A program made the position numbers and the translations under genes. Positions 10,866 to 20,366 of a DNA stretch of 64,000 bases are shown here, piece by piece. Below the pieces are notes generated by a model, which saw nothing but the letters and a program-made list of their open reading frames with translations, did no database searches and was not told where the DNA came from. Numbering within the stretch: the stretch's first letter is position 1; each line of letters starts with the position of its first letter. The DNA lies in NCBI GenBank assembly GCA_019044685.2, contig JAGTXX020000014.1, forward strand, positions 124,001 to 188,000, written 5' to 3'. This DNA comes from Nannochloris sp. 'desiccata'. Taxonomy: Eukaryota; Chlorophyta; Trebouxiophyceae; Chlorellales; Chlorellaceae.

Positions 10866-11553
10866 TTTGGTTGTATTTTCCAGTTAAACGTCTTGTTTAA
10901 AAGTTAAGGCCAGTATGCACCTGAAATAATAAGAGGTTGATGGATTGTGGAGGTTAGAGCACTGGTAAGGGGCAGGAAGCGCACATTTAGACCCCATTTG
11001 AAAGCAATATTTCAAACGAGGGGCTTTGGACTGCGAGAAGAATTGCTTTTAGAAGCAGCAGTAGACTACAAGCAGCTGTGGAAACACCATTACCTTCTAT
11101 AAAGTTCAAATGTGCTATAAGAATTGCAAATGCGGCTTACTTGTCTAATAACGCTGCCTTGGACGTGTTGGTTTGCGAGGGGTCCCTCGGGGAAGCTAGC
11201 TGACCACCTCATTAGAAAGGACTGCTACTATTTTTGACTCGAGCTTATCCCAGAGAGGAAATATTTACAGAAGGCTTATGCATACACGCAGAAACACTAA
11301 AGAGCACGGCATGAAGCTAAGGATATGCAAAAGAAACATAGAGGAACAAGAGTACAACTAAACAAAAGACTCCGCTGCGGGGTAAAAGGGAAAAGAAATC
11401 ACAGAGCAAATGATGCCAAAGTAAAATGCAAATCTTCTTATCATGAGTTTGTCGCCAATTTTACTATTGGCTTTGAGTTGAGAGGGGGTTTTTAATTGAG
11501 TTTAAACACTATTTTTTTCCAGACACGAAAAATTTCGAAGTCGAGAAGCGTCT
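10866..11553. promoter_or_regulatory. Intergenic region with two GC[C/T]TTGGAC motifs
   Basis: 688 bp without a credible gene. GCTTTGGAC lies at 11023-11031 and GCCTTGGAC at 11156-11164, both + strand, 158 and 291 bp upstream of copy 2's start. Otherwise I see nothing coding. Confidence 0.4.
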
Positions 11554-12252
11554 TTACACAGCAGTGGCTGTAGAGGCAGGAGCACCAGTGGTTCTGGTAG
11601 CACTCACGGGTACAGTAGTCTCCACATGACCCGTACGGTACCCCATTTCTTCGCGTTTCTCAAAAACGGTCTGTGTCCTTCTCGTCGTGGAGGCCCAACA
11701 CCATCAGCAACATGAAATTCGCTTGCAGCAGCGATAGCAGCACCAGCAAGGGCAGTGCGGGCACGCTTCTTAAAAGTGCCATCAAGTTCATCGCCGACGC
11801 CCGTTAACCCGGTACCAAGTGTTTGCAGTGAACATGAGGAGGGTTGCTGCGACAGCAAGAAGGGAAGTAAGCATGGAGCGAGCCATGTGGACTTTGCGGG
11901 AGAATAAGAAGACAGCGACCAAGAACCACACAAAGAAGTGGAAGGCGAGGATAAACCTGCACCAAATAAGAAATGAATAAGATATAGTCGCCTTGGACGC
12001 TGTGGCAAAAACTACGCAGCCCTACTTTAGTGAACTTACCAGTCAAACGAGAAGAAGCGCCTGCAAGCCACAGGTGCCAAGTAACCAACAGCTTCCCATA
12101 CCAGGAGGGATAGGCGAGTTTACCCCGCTGCCTCCGCAAGCTGATTGCATGCTGGCAATTCCTCCGAGTAGGATGGCGAAGCCTGCTGTAGAGAGGAGCC
12201 ATGCCGGCACGGCAAGGCCTGTATGTCCCTTGGAACCAATGAATCGAGCCAT
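11554..12252 (-). pseudogene. Tetraspan family, copy 3, with several frameshifts
   Basis: ATG 12252 opens with MARFIGSKGHTGLAVPAW and reaches LLGGIASMQSACGGSG, then slips frame. VGYLAPVACRRFFSFDW is found one frame over, ending at donor GTAAGT (exon 1 12040-12252; intron 11957-12039). Exon 2 (11554-11956) starts FILAFHFFVWFLVAVF, then needs three more single-base shifts to follow the family: GVGDELDGTFKKRAR, then NFMLLMVLGLHDEKD, then FEKREEMGYRTGHVETT to TAA 11554. Every family landmark survives, in order, across the frames. Either the copy is recently dead or the consensus is poor here; the G-run near 12113 is one clear site. Confidence 0.7.
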
Positions 12253-12687
12253 TATTGAGATAAAATGTTCTGCAAAGGGAACTACATGCGTGTTAGAAGC
12301 TTTATTTTACTGTTGGTTACATAGCCATGGGCGTCACAAGCTTTGGACGGAGGCATAATAAAAAAGACCAATTTCTTGGTTGGCAAAAAATGGAGCATCG
12401 CAACCCACCAGAACGCCTTGGATAGCCTGTAAAGTAAGTACCAAACTTAATTGTATTTTCGAATTGAGTGTCAAAGATGGAAGCGTGCTTAATGTCTTCT
12501 GAACCACGTCGATTAAGCTGGCAAGGCTAGCTTCCTTTGACCTCTGTTTGGAGTTGAATAGAAACGTTCTAAGAAAGCAAGTTGAAATTTGCCTTGGACA
12601 CTCTTGGCACCAAATTTGTCGTCATTTCACTTGTTATTTCATTTGTTTGTACACATTCAAGGGCACAGAATATAAGAAGAAGCCATA
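12253..12687. promoter_or_regulatory. Divergent region between tetraspan copy 3 and FAS1 gene
   Basis: 435 bp with GCTTTGGAC at 12340-12348 and GCCTTGGAC at 12591-12599, the latter 89 bp upstream of the FAS1 start. The minus strand near 12375-12435 has an open stretch after an acceptor-like TTTACAG (AIQGVLVGCDAPFFANQ), which may be a relic exon. Confidence 0.4.
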
Positions 12688-13527
12688 ATGAGGTTTTTGT
12701 TGCCAGTTTTCGTTTCTGTTATAGCTCTTGCGGTCCTTCAAAACAATGCGCAGCCTGTTGAAACTCAGCCTGCGACCGTAATATTGCCCGCTGAAGTTGT
12801 CGTTGAAGCCCCACCAACTCCACCTGGTGAACCTATTCAGCCTCCTGGAACGCTTACTGATATGCCTGCGCCTACGACACCACCTGCTCCCGCTGCTCCC
12901 GTTGCAGCAGCGCCAACCCCTCCTCTTGAAGCAGCAGGCCCTCTGTTACCCCCTGCAGCTGAATGCGAACCTTTAGATCAAGTAGTTATGAACAGATATG
13001 ACGCTTTCTTCCTCCTCACTCGTCTTGTTGATACCTACACTCTCGGCCAAAACCAACCCATGGGCCCTCCTTTAAATACTTCTTATGCTCCATTGACTAT
13101 CCTGGCTCCCGCCTCTGCAGTAGATTTCCTTCGCGTAAAACACATAAATATCCGTGATTTAGCTTCCAATCCTCTGCAAACAATTCTCTTTGCACCCACT
13201 CTTGCTGGTCATTTCATTCGAGGCTACTACCCTGCTGATGCCTTGCCCGTGGACCCAGTGCCCACACTCTGTGGAGCTGAATGCGGAGACGTTCAATTTA
13301 CACAGGGAGAGAGTGTAACAGTCCATAGAGTCAATATGCCTGATGCAACTATAAATATTACAGTACCTAATGTTGCCCAATGCCCTGGCGAATGGGTTAT
13401 CCACGAAGTCGGAGGTTATTTGTTCCATAATGTGACCGATCCGGTGGCTGCTGCTGCGCCTGCTGTGGATTTGTCTTATGCTTTGGGTGGAGAGTGGGAT
13501 ACATATAACGTAGCTGGAATGCCTTAG
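12688..13527 (+). CDS. Secreted FAS1 (fasciclin-like) protein with Pro-rich N-terminus
   Basis: ATG 12688 begins a signal peptide (MRFLLPVFVSVIALAVLQ), followed by ~70 residues rich in Pro/Ala/Thr and then one FAS1-type domain at about residues 95-255. Landmarks are LTILAPASAVDFLR (the first conserved FAS1 block), a following FAPTLAGHFIRGYY, and VIHEVGGYLFHN near the end, which matches the second conserved block. FAS1 domains mediate adhesion in walls and matrices. The ORF closes after 279 aa. It may instead splice from a weak donor (GTAGCT at 13510) to the downstream transmembrane exons, which share its phase; see 13951-14534. Confidence 0.85.
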   Translation: MRFLLPVFVSVIALAVLQNNAQPVETQPATVILPAEVVVEAPPTPPGEPIQPPGTLTDMPAPTTPPAPAAPVAAAPTPPLEAAGPLLPPAAECEPLDQVVMNRYDAFFLLTRLVDTYTLGQNQPMGPPLNTSYAPLTILAPASAVDFLRVKHINIRDLASNPLQTILFAPTLAGHFIRGYYPADALPVDPVPTLCGAECGDVQFTQGESVTVHRVNMPDATINITVPNVAQCPGEWVIHEVGGYLFHNVTDPVAAAAPAVDLSYALGGEWDTYNVAGMP

Positions 13528-13685
13528 ACAGAGAATAGCTGTAAACGATTGTCTCTTTAATTTTGATGCTGGCGTGCTTTGCTTTGTCAGTAGCTTTTTC
13601 TAAGTTAGTTTTTGCAATTTGTGAATAAATTTAAGATAATGGTAACCCTAAATTAAGATGATGACAATTTGAAATCAAAGCAGGT

Positions 13686-13796
13686 TCAAATACGATTTTC
13701 TTTACAAGATAAGCCACAATTTTTGTTGGTACCAACGAAATCCAGTGGATCACCACGGGCAGCCTCGTCCCACTGGTAGTAAGCAGCTTCAACTTC
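13686..13796 (-). other. Orphan minus-strand exon-like segment
   Basis: After a strong acceptor (TTCTTTTGCAG) the minus strand is open for 36 codons (EVEAAYYQWDEAARGDPLDF and on) to TGA 13686-13688. I could not find a convincing 5' exon; an ATG at about 13817 also reads through the acceptor. It could be a small gene or chance. 13528-13685 and 13797-13950 hold nothing else I can support. Confidence 0.3.
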
Positions 13797-13950
13797 CTGC
13801 AAAAGAAGGACCCACATAATTGCCGCGTTTAGTTCTTATATGCCTTTTTTACATCCCTAGACGTAGAAAAATACATCGAATAAAGTAGAATTAAAAGATA
13901 ATGCGAAGTTTGCTGAACGAATGGGAGCCTTGGCTTGCTCCTGATTTTAG

Positions 13951-14534
13951 AAAGAAGAGAGTCACCTTTTTGATGGTGGTCAAACGACTTTAGCAGCACA
14001 AAATCGATCTTCTGGCCCATTACCTCTCATTTTAGGAGGTAGGATACCTTTACATACAAATAATATATTCACTTATCACGTTATTGTTCGAAAATTCTGT
14101 TTCTAATTCTTTCCCTATTCTGTTGTCGAAAATTCTGTTTCTCTTTTCTTGTGTGTTTTGCAGCGGGAATAGCTTTTGGCATAGTGAGTTTTCTAGCGCT
14201 TCTGGTCTTTCTAATCCGAGCTTCGTTTCGCTGTATACCAAACCAGAATCAGGCTGCTCTGCTACCTGAACAACGCCAAGGCACAGCCTCCAGTGATAAC
14301 GGCAGGAGAGGTGCTGGTGGCCGCGGTGGGAATTCTATACCTGCCCGCCCTTCTTCACCTTCTGATAATAAAGACAAGGCTCCACCTCGAGTCCCCGTTG
14401 TTATTATTGAACCTGATTCGACGGTAGAGGTAGCTTACTCTGTAGATAGGGAGCCTGAAAGCCCTGCTGTCCCTGAAGGAACTGGTGCTCGCCCTTCTCA
14501 ACGAGTACCTTTGTGGAGAACCCCAACTATTTGA
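13951..14534 (+). CDS. Single-TM protein exons (separate gene, or the 3' part of the FAS1 gene)
   Basis: Two exons join in frame: 13951-14038 (acceptor CTGATTTTAG, donor GTAGGA) and 14164-14534 (acceptor TTTTGCAG). They encode KEESHLFDGG..., a strong membrane helix (AGIAFGIVSFLALLVFLIRA) and a polar cytosolic tail with Arg/Gly and Ser/Pro stretches. No start codon is evident in the first exon. Its phase 0 matches a possible donor at 13510 in the FAS1 ORF; that join would give a 427-aa type I membrane protein (signal peptide, FAS1, TM helix, tail). This is plausible but rests on a non-consensus donor. Confidence 0.5.
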
Positions 14535-14774
14535 AAAAAAATTACAAGCTACAGACGCATTGGAGCCTTTTTTTGACCATAAAACGCAGTCCTGTGACCC
14601 AAATATTGTTTAGAACTTGCATTTTAGTATATTATTGTGCACTATTTTTTACTTTACCACGTATAGCTTTCAAATTTGTTTTGTAAAACAGAAAAGTTGC
14701 CGCAAAAAACATTCATCTGTTCAAAGCTAAAATTAACCTAGAGAAAGATAACAACAACTAAAATTCTCTGAAGT

Positions 14775-15487
14775 TTACTTTGTCGGAGAAGGCTCCACTG
14801 CATAAGGGGAGCCAGGTGATGTCCCAGGTTTAGCTGCGTATCTCCCTCCATAGGTCTCTTCTCCAGCAGAAGGTTCACCTGAAGTTTCCATTTTTTCACC
14901 TTTTTCATCAGCAACACCCACCAGCAAGATGAGCAAGTAGAGAGCAATTGAAACAATGATAGATCCAGCAATCATGACCCGGGCACGGTCTAGAGGACGG
15001 CCGCTAAAGCCGAGATGGTTCCAAAGTTTATAGGTGTTGGCAGTATCACCCACAAGCATGACTCCTAAGGCAAGGAGACCGAGTAAACCACCTCTGAATT
15101 TGCTCAAACTGCGTTTAGCTGCCAAGATTGGGACTAAAATTAAGAGTAAAAAGACGTACCAGGTGATCCACCATGTGTAGCCATAGAATTTTGAGCAGGC
15201 AACTGGGCCGAGGTAGCCGGCTGTTCCGGCAAGGGCGATCGCAGAATGACCGACAGAGCTGCAGTTCTGCAGATATTGATGAAATAAATATAATGCAGGT
15301 TGTTAATAGCAGTTTATAAATTTAAAGTTACACAAAAAAGAGAATGCTGGTTTGTATTCTGCCCCCTCAATGCAAACAAACAACGAACCTCTTGCAGAGA
15401 CGCTACTGCTGCGAGCATCAGAATCCAGCCAAAGAGCATGAGGCCCCAAGACATAAACACAAATGGTTCAGAACGGAATGCTGCCAT
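14775..15487 (-). CDS. Tetraspan family protein, copy 4
   Basis: Exons 15389-15487 and 14775-15266 join at phase 0 to 196 aa; the donor is GTTCGT (weak) and the acceptor ATATCTGCAG. Helix 1 ends LMLAAVASLQ. Exon 2 opens NCSSVGHSAIAL and gives YLGPVACSKFYGYTWWITWY, the family loop and helix 2 start. Helix 4 ends LLVGVADEKGEKME, and the tail has EETYGGRYAAKPG. The intron falls exactly where intron 1 of copy 1 lies (after xxMQ/LQ), so that intron predates the duplication. Confidence 0.82.
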
Positions 15488-15930
15488 CTTTATGTACTTC
15501 CAGATTGAGCTATTTATCGTTTATAAATTTAACTTTGCAGTGGGTTGAATGAAAGCGCTGCAGAGTGACCTTTGGCAAGGTGGCAGCCTTGTTCTTGCCT
15601 TGGACTGATTTTGAAGGAAGTGTGGACTTCTATTTGTACACAAATAAGTTTTATTTGCAAACGAAATGCTCTTGAACCTTCAAAATGAGTTACAATTGGT
15701 GCGAGCGCACCTCACTTTTTGGTGACCTGGCAGGCTTCTTCCCGATAGCAAACTTAAATTTCTGTCTCAAGAAGCATAATTTCACCTCTATTGATAACTA
15801 AATTAGCCTTGGACGGTACTCGAAGTATCTATTAAAATAAAGATAGGCCCGCATATTCAAGATTTGCGAGTTCATTGCCTAAATAACCCCTCCTCCTTCA
15901 ACCTCGTCTCAAAGTCAGAATAAAAACGAA
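15488..15930. promoter_or_regulatory. Divergent region between tetraspan copies 4 and 5
   Basis: 443 bp shared by two divergent family members. GCCTTGGAC occurs at 15597-15605 (110 bp from the copy 4 start) and at 15806-15814 (117 bp before the copy 5 start). No other recognised element. Confidence 0.45.
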
Positions 15931-16410
15931 ATGGCACGCACACCTCCCCTTTTGCTGGCATGGGTGACCTACGCCCTGATGTTCAGCTCTGCATTTATTC
16001 TTCTCGGCGCTATCTCTGCCTCGCAGCGCTTTTGCGGCAGTGCAGCTGCCAATTCTCTCCTTAATGCCGGTGGCGCTTCTTATTTTGCCAATGTCTCGTG
16101 TGATAAGCTCTACAGGCTTACTTGGTTCACAGTATGGTATCAAATCGCGATGATTATCGTCGTCCCTGTAGTTTTGGCTATGGGCGCAGTGCACAAGTGG
16201 CGTTATGGTCTCATAGGATTGCTTGTTCCCGTGACATACCTGTTGATGGAGACTGCCAATGCTTTCTTCTTGCAAAAGTTGAATATTGACTCTAACAAGG
16301 CAGCATCTCGTGCAATGCTTGCTGGAGCTATTTTGGGATGCATTTCCAATTATGTCTTGATCATATTGTTTGGCGTGAGGGATGAAAAGGCCAGGGCGGT
16401 GGAAAAGTAA
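15931..16410 (+). CDS. Tetraspan family protein, copy 5 (short, intronless)
   Basis: Single exon of 159 aa and the only family member on the + strand. Helix 1 ends FILLGAISASQ and is followed by RFCGSAAANS, then YFANVSCDKLYRLTWFTVWY, three further helices and ILFGVRDEKARAVEK at the end. The long variable tail of the other copies is missing. Like copy 2 it has no intron. Confidence 0.83.
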   Translation: MARTPPLLLAWVTYALMFSSAFILLGAISASQRFCGSAAANSLLNAGGASYFANVSCDKLYRLTWFTVWYQIAMIIVVPVVLAMGAVHKWRYGLIGLLVPVTYLLMETANAFFLQKLNIDSNKAASRAMLAGAILGCISNYVLIILFGVRDEKARAVEK

Positions 16411-16747
16411 AAAAGATAGAGAGAGAGGGCGGTCGCTTATTTTGGAAATGTTGTTGGTAGTTTCCTGTAAAGATTGATTAAGTAGTCCACAGTAATAGTT
16501 TGTAACACGTATTTGTACCCTTACGCAAAATTTTCAAAAAATTGGACATGGCCCCACGCACGGCTGGAAAATGTTGAACAGCTGCAAACACTGCAGTGCA
16601 CTATTTGAAACTTGAAATGTAGTCTGACTGAGCTTGTGCCTCGAACATAAATTCCAAAATTCTACGCTGACCCTTGATAATAGTATTCTATTGTAGTCAC
16701 TTATTTCATTTTGATCGATATCTATAGGGTCAATAGCGTAAGGAATC
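16411..16747. other. Intergenic region
   Basis: 337 bp between two + strand genes. No coding signal or recognised element is seen. Confidence 0.3.
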
Positions 16748-17839
16748 ATGCGAGGCAGTTTATTCTTCAATGCAATTTTGCTAATTGCGGTTATGCAAAG
16801 CGTTCTCGCAGGTATGTTTATAAGCCTTCACCTATCCCATCATAAGTCCAAGATTCGTCACAATTTAGTGTCAGCCTCCAAAACTGAATTCTCCCGCATC
16901 GCCACTTTTCTCTCATGCCAAAATCAAATCGCTAGTGCCAAACAAACTCTTAAAAATACCCTTCCTTTTTCAGGCCGCACCTTTTCCTCGCCTTCTCCTC
17001 CTCTCTCTGAAGATGTGGTTGAGTTGAATTCCCCCACCGTGCTGGCTGAAGCGCGTGAAATCCCTCCCGCCAAATGCTTTACTGAAGAGACCACCACACG
17101 CACTACGGACAGTGCTTTTTGCTTGACTCTCCCTCCGGGCAGCAATGGACGTTCCAACACCAACAGCACTAGACCAGGTACCCCTGAATCTCGTGCTTCT
17201 ATCACCTGTGGCAAAAGCACCATCATCCCTCGTGAAAAGCTCGGTTCCTGCCCGGACGCTCAAGCGACTTTAGATGCTCACAACGTAGCTCGTGCTCGCT
17301 GGGGAGCTGCTCCCCTTCTTTGGAGTCAAACTCTCGCCGACTATGCTCAAACGGTCTCCAATACTTGCCGTTTCGCTCACTCAAATGGGCCTTATGGCGA
17401 GAATCTCGCCATCGGTTCTGGCCTTTCCTGCGAAGTTGCTCTTGATTTGTGGGTCGCCGAAGAAAGACAGTGGCCTCCAGGTGGCACCCCTGGCTTCTCC
17501 AGTGCGACTGGCCACTTTTCAGCTGTCGTATGGAAGTCTACTACGCAAGTAGGATGCGCGACTCGCTCTTGCAGTGGTAGAAATTTCGTCACGTGCTCTT
17601 ACAACCCTCCTGGAAATGTGCTTGGGCAGTTCAACACTCAAGTGGGAAAACGGGGAGAAAAACCTGAATGCACAGCACCTACTACTCCTGGTACGCCTAC
17701 TGTTCCTTCTCCCCCTACTACTACTTCTCCTCGTTCTCCTCCTCCCGCAGCGAGGCCAAGGAGTCCTCCCCCTGCAAGGCCAAGGAGTCCTCCTCCTTTA
17801 GGACGATGCTGCATTCTTAATTTTTGCTACCGATGCTAA
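16748..17839 (+). CDS. Secreted CAP-domain (PR-1/SCP) protein with Pro-rich, Cys-ending tail
   Basis: Exon 1 (16748-16811) encodes a signal peptide (MRGSLFFNAILLIAVMQSVLA). A 162-nt intron (16812-16973; GTATGT...TTTTTCAG) has no stops in frame, so a naive ORF reads through it. Exon 2 gives a linker and the CAP domain: LDAHNVARARWGAAPLLW, FAHSNGPYGENLAIG, GHFSAVVWKSTTQVGCA and CSYNPPGN, the four classical signatures including the paired His/Glu cavity residues. After the domain come ~45 residues of SPPP/RPRSPPP repeats of the kind found in algal and plant wall proteins, then a Cys-rich end (RCCILNFCYRC). Mature length is about 290 aa. CAP proteins bind sterols or lipids or act extracellularly; the Pro-rich tail suggests wall anchoring. 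Confidence 0.9.
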   Translation: MRGSLFFNAILLIAVMQSVLAGMFISLHLSHHKSKIRHNLVSASKTEFSRIATFLSCQNQIASAKQTLKNTLPFSGRTFSSPSPPLSEDVVELNSPTVLAEAREIPPAKCFTEETTTRTTDSAFCLTLPPGSNGRSNTNSTRPGTPESRASITCGKSTIIPREKLGSCPDAQATLDAHNVARARWGAAPLLWSQTLADYAQTVSNTCRFAHSNGPYGENLAIGSGLSCEVALDLWVAEERQWPPGGTPGFSSATGHFSAVVWKSTTQVGCATRSCSGRNFVTCSYNPPGNVLGQFNTQVGKRGEKPECTAPTTPGTPTVPSPPTTTSPRSPPPAARPRSPPPARPRSPPPLGRCCILNFCYRC

Positions 17840-18251
17840 ACAGATGCTAACTTAAAAATTCATTCCTTCCTCTTTCTTTTTCTCCATTCTCTTTCTTTCC
17901 CATTGAAGGTGGAAAGTGATGATGAATTTACAGAAGAAGTAGTGAAATTAATTATGCATATATATGTATATATATACTATCGTACATGATCGATATATAA
18001 AGAAATAACTTATTTTCTTTCCACCCACCTAAGATATTGAATGAAATGCCAACGACAAGACACCCTTGATCCGTCTTTTCCCTATTTTTTTCCTTGGTTT
18101 GTACAGAGATACATTATTCCCTTGCCTTAATTCGCCCTTGCCTTTATTCCTGTTTATGTGTAACCGTTGCATGAAATCGAATGCAGTTAGAACATTTAAA
18201 TTTATCTAAGCCAAACAAAATAAAATTAGTTTGTTTACGTCTTTAAAATTT
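17840..18251. repeat. Convergent 3' region with TA-rich microsatellite
   Basis: 412 bp between the ends of the CAP and RUS genes. About 17958-18000 is an alternating AT/GTAT tract. No gene seen. Confidence 0.5.
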
Positions 18252-20005
18252 TCACCATGTCGCCCGCCTTCTCTGTGGCTCTATCACAACACCTTGAACA
18301 TCCCATCCAGCTAGTTTCAACGCATCTACCATACTAGGACCAAGCTTTTCGGCCATAGTGAGAGCTGCTTGAGCTTCTCGCTGCATAGTTTCTATTGAAA
18401 GAGAATTTCCAATAGAATTCTGCTCCCACTCCTGCTCTCTTTGCTGGTGCTGCTGACGTACTTCATTCCAAGCAGTTGCTTGAAGCACAGCAATGACAGC
18501 ATCCACTGTCTGCGCCTCTTCATGTAGCACTAAATGCATCTTATTATGCTTGTCTAGAACTAAAATAAACTTTTCATTTTTATAGAGAGGGAGTAATGCA
18601 GCGACAGCCACTCGATCTGTGTTGGCCAGTTTCTGCAGCGACGTACCCACCACAAGCTCAAGTGGACGCTTACTACTACTACTAATAGTATTTTCGCTCC
18701 TTTTGCTATTATTTGTTGCTGTCGTTAGCTGTTTACCGAAAGAAAAAGGAAATATTCGATCCTCTATAGCAAACTCAGCTGGAGTCGGTACCTTCTTATT
18801 TAGTAAGAAAGCACTTTCCATCTCCTTTCTACTAATAGAAATATCTCCCCTACTACTGCTGCTGATGCTGCTGCTGTCGCCTCCACTATTAACACCACCT
18901 ATTTCAGAATCAAGCACGACGAGTTCAGCCAATTTTTTCAATCTTGAGGGGTTCAATGTTTTCAACGGAACAACCTGCGCACTTTCTACCGCAGTATACA
19001 TATGCACAGCAGCCAAAGCACTATACCAAGTAAAACACAACCCCACAGACTGCTCTATGCTCGCTGCAATCGCCATTCCAGCAGCGGTCCCTAATAAAGA
19101 CGTGCAAATAGTTTGACTTGTCGCTTTTGCAGTAACGTCTGCGATATTTCGATCCTTGGCAAACGCCACATTGAATGCACTGCGAGAGCTCCCTCCTGCC
19201 ATCCACGCAAGTCCTTTCACTGCATTTGCAGTGGCAGCGAGTGGTAAAAACCATTGTGGAGCCAAAGCAGTAGCTATTTCCAGTCCCATGGCTAGATTTA
19301 ATTTTCCAGAGGCGGCGACATACCAAGATCTGGAAGAAAGATCAAAGTTATGAGCCATTGCGCGTCCAAAAAGGAGTGTGCCTAGCTGCCCAAGCCCATC
19401 TTTCAGTATCCAAGATAATGCACCAGCTGTAGGGATGGCCCCAGCACCGAGACCGACAGAATAAAGCAAGAACGTGGAGGCGAGGACCCCGTTGGCGGCT
19501 CCGGCGGTGTGGTGGAGAGCTTGCCAAGTGACATATGGGATGTAGTTGGGGGAGACTGTGTGAGGGTAGCCTGTTGGGAGGAAGGTTGATTGGATTTGAT
19601 GGGTGATGAGAGTGTGCCATTTCGTGGGGGAAAATGAGAAGGCTTGCTGATTTTGGGTATTGTTTGGATGAAAGGTGCTGATTTTGCCTGCGGAGAGAAT
19701 TGGAATTAAAGAAAGAACAAATATGTAACTTTTCTTGCTTACTTTTTCTTGTAAATTAGAAGCGACATGCTTCAGAGATAAAATGGCTTAGAACGGGACA
19801 TTTTAGATGATAGAAAGAGAAAGAAAATTACTACCGTAGACTTACCATCAGGCTTAATATTTATAATCTCTGTGCTGCTGGACGCTGCTCCCGCCACCCG
19901 CTGCGAAACAGTCCAGCTCTTGACAGAAAAAGCAGACTCTGTTGAAAATAGAGCTCGACCGAGTGCTGCATGATGCAGCGACTCGCGTAGTCTGCTCATC
20001 AGCAT
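18252..20005 (-). CDS. RUS family (DUF647) membrane protein
   Basis: Exons 19846-20005 and 18252-19687 (donor GTAAGT, acceptor CTCTCCGCAG) join to 531 aa. The domain at about residues 70-330 carries the RUS hallmarks LPTGYPHTVSPNYIPYVTWQ, GALSWILKDGLGQLGTLLFG, KLNLAMGLEIATALAPQWFL and SSRSAFNVAFAKDRNIADVTAK. RUS proteins occur in plastids of plants (UV-B sensitivity, vitamin B6 homeostasis) and in animals; the molecular function is unsettled. The N-terminal ~45 residues are Arg/Ser-rich with few acidic residues, compatible with an organellar targeting peptide. The C-terminal third has Ser-rich low complexity followed by a conserved-looking FILVLDKHNKMHLVLHEEA segment. Confidence 0.9.
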
Positions 20006-20366
20006 TGCTTATGTCCAAAAATAAAATATTATTTTTCAAAAATAGTGATCCATCTTCTAAATTCAGATCTTGGTTTAAGCTAGCTCACAAGGATACCACA
20101 CAAGCTTGCCTCTTGCTCTCATACTAAATCTGGCGTTCCCATACATCAGGTTACTTTAACCTTTCGAAGCTGAAGTGTTCGGCTAGTGAACATTAAGTAA
20201 ACAATATTCATTTGCTGATAGCATCAGGGGAGCGCGCAAGAAGGAGTCCAGAATAACGACATACGCGGCGAGAAGGTTAGGTGATCGCTTCATGCGGAGT
20301 TCCAGAGACCTCAGCACTCTATTTTAATTAAGCATTGAACTCTTACAAGAATTAAAAGCCATCGAA
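20006..20366. promoter_or_regulatory. Divergent intergenic region
   Basis: 361 bp between the RUS start (minus) and an 85-aa gene (plus). No named element is recognised. Confidence 0.4.

Noticed and set aside
12370..12435. Minus-strand AIQGVLVGCDAPFF segment as a sixth tetraspan copy
   Set aside because: It has an acceptor-like site and a Cys-Asp, but no helix or other family landmark follows.
16812..16973. 54-residue segment after the CAP signal peptide
   Set aside because: Flanked by GTATGT and TTTTTCAG; stop-free by chance, removed as an intron.
18619..19116. 165-aa plus-strand ORF
   Set aside because: Antisense shadow of the RUS gene, with no family resemblance.
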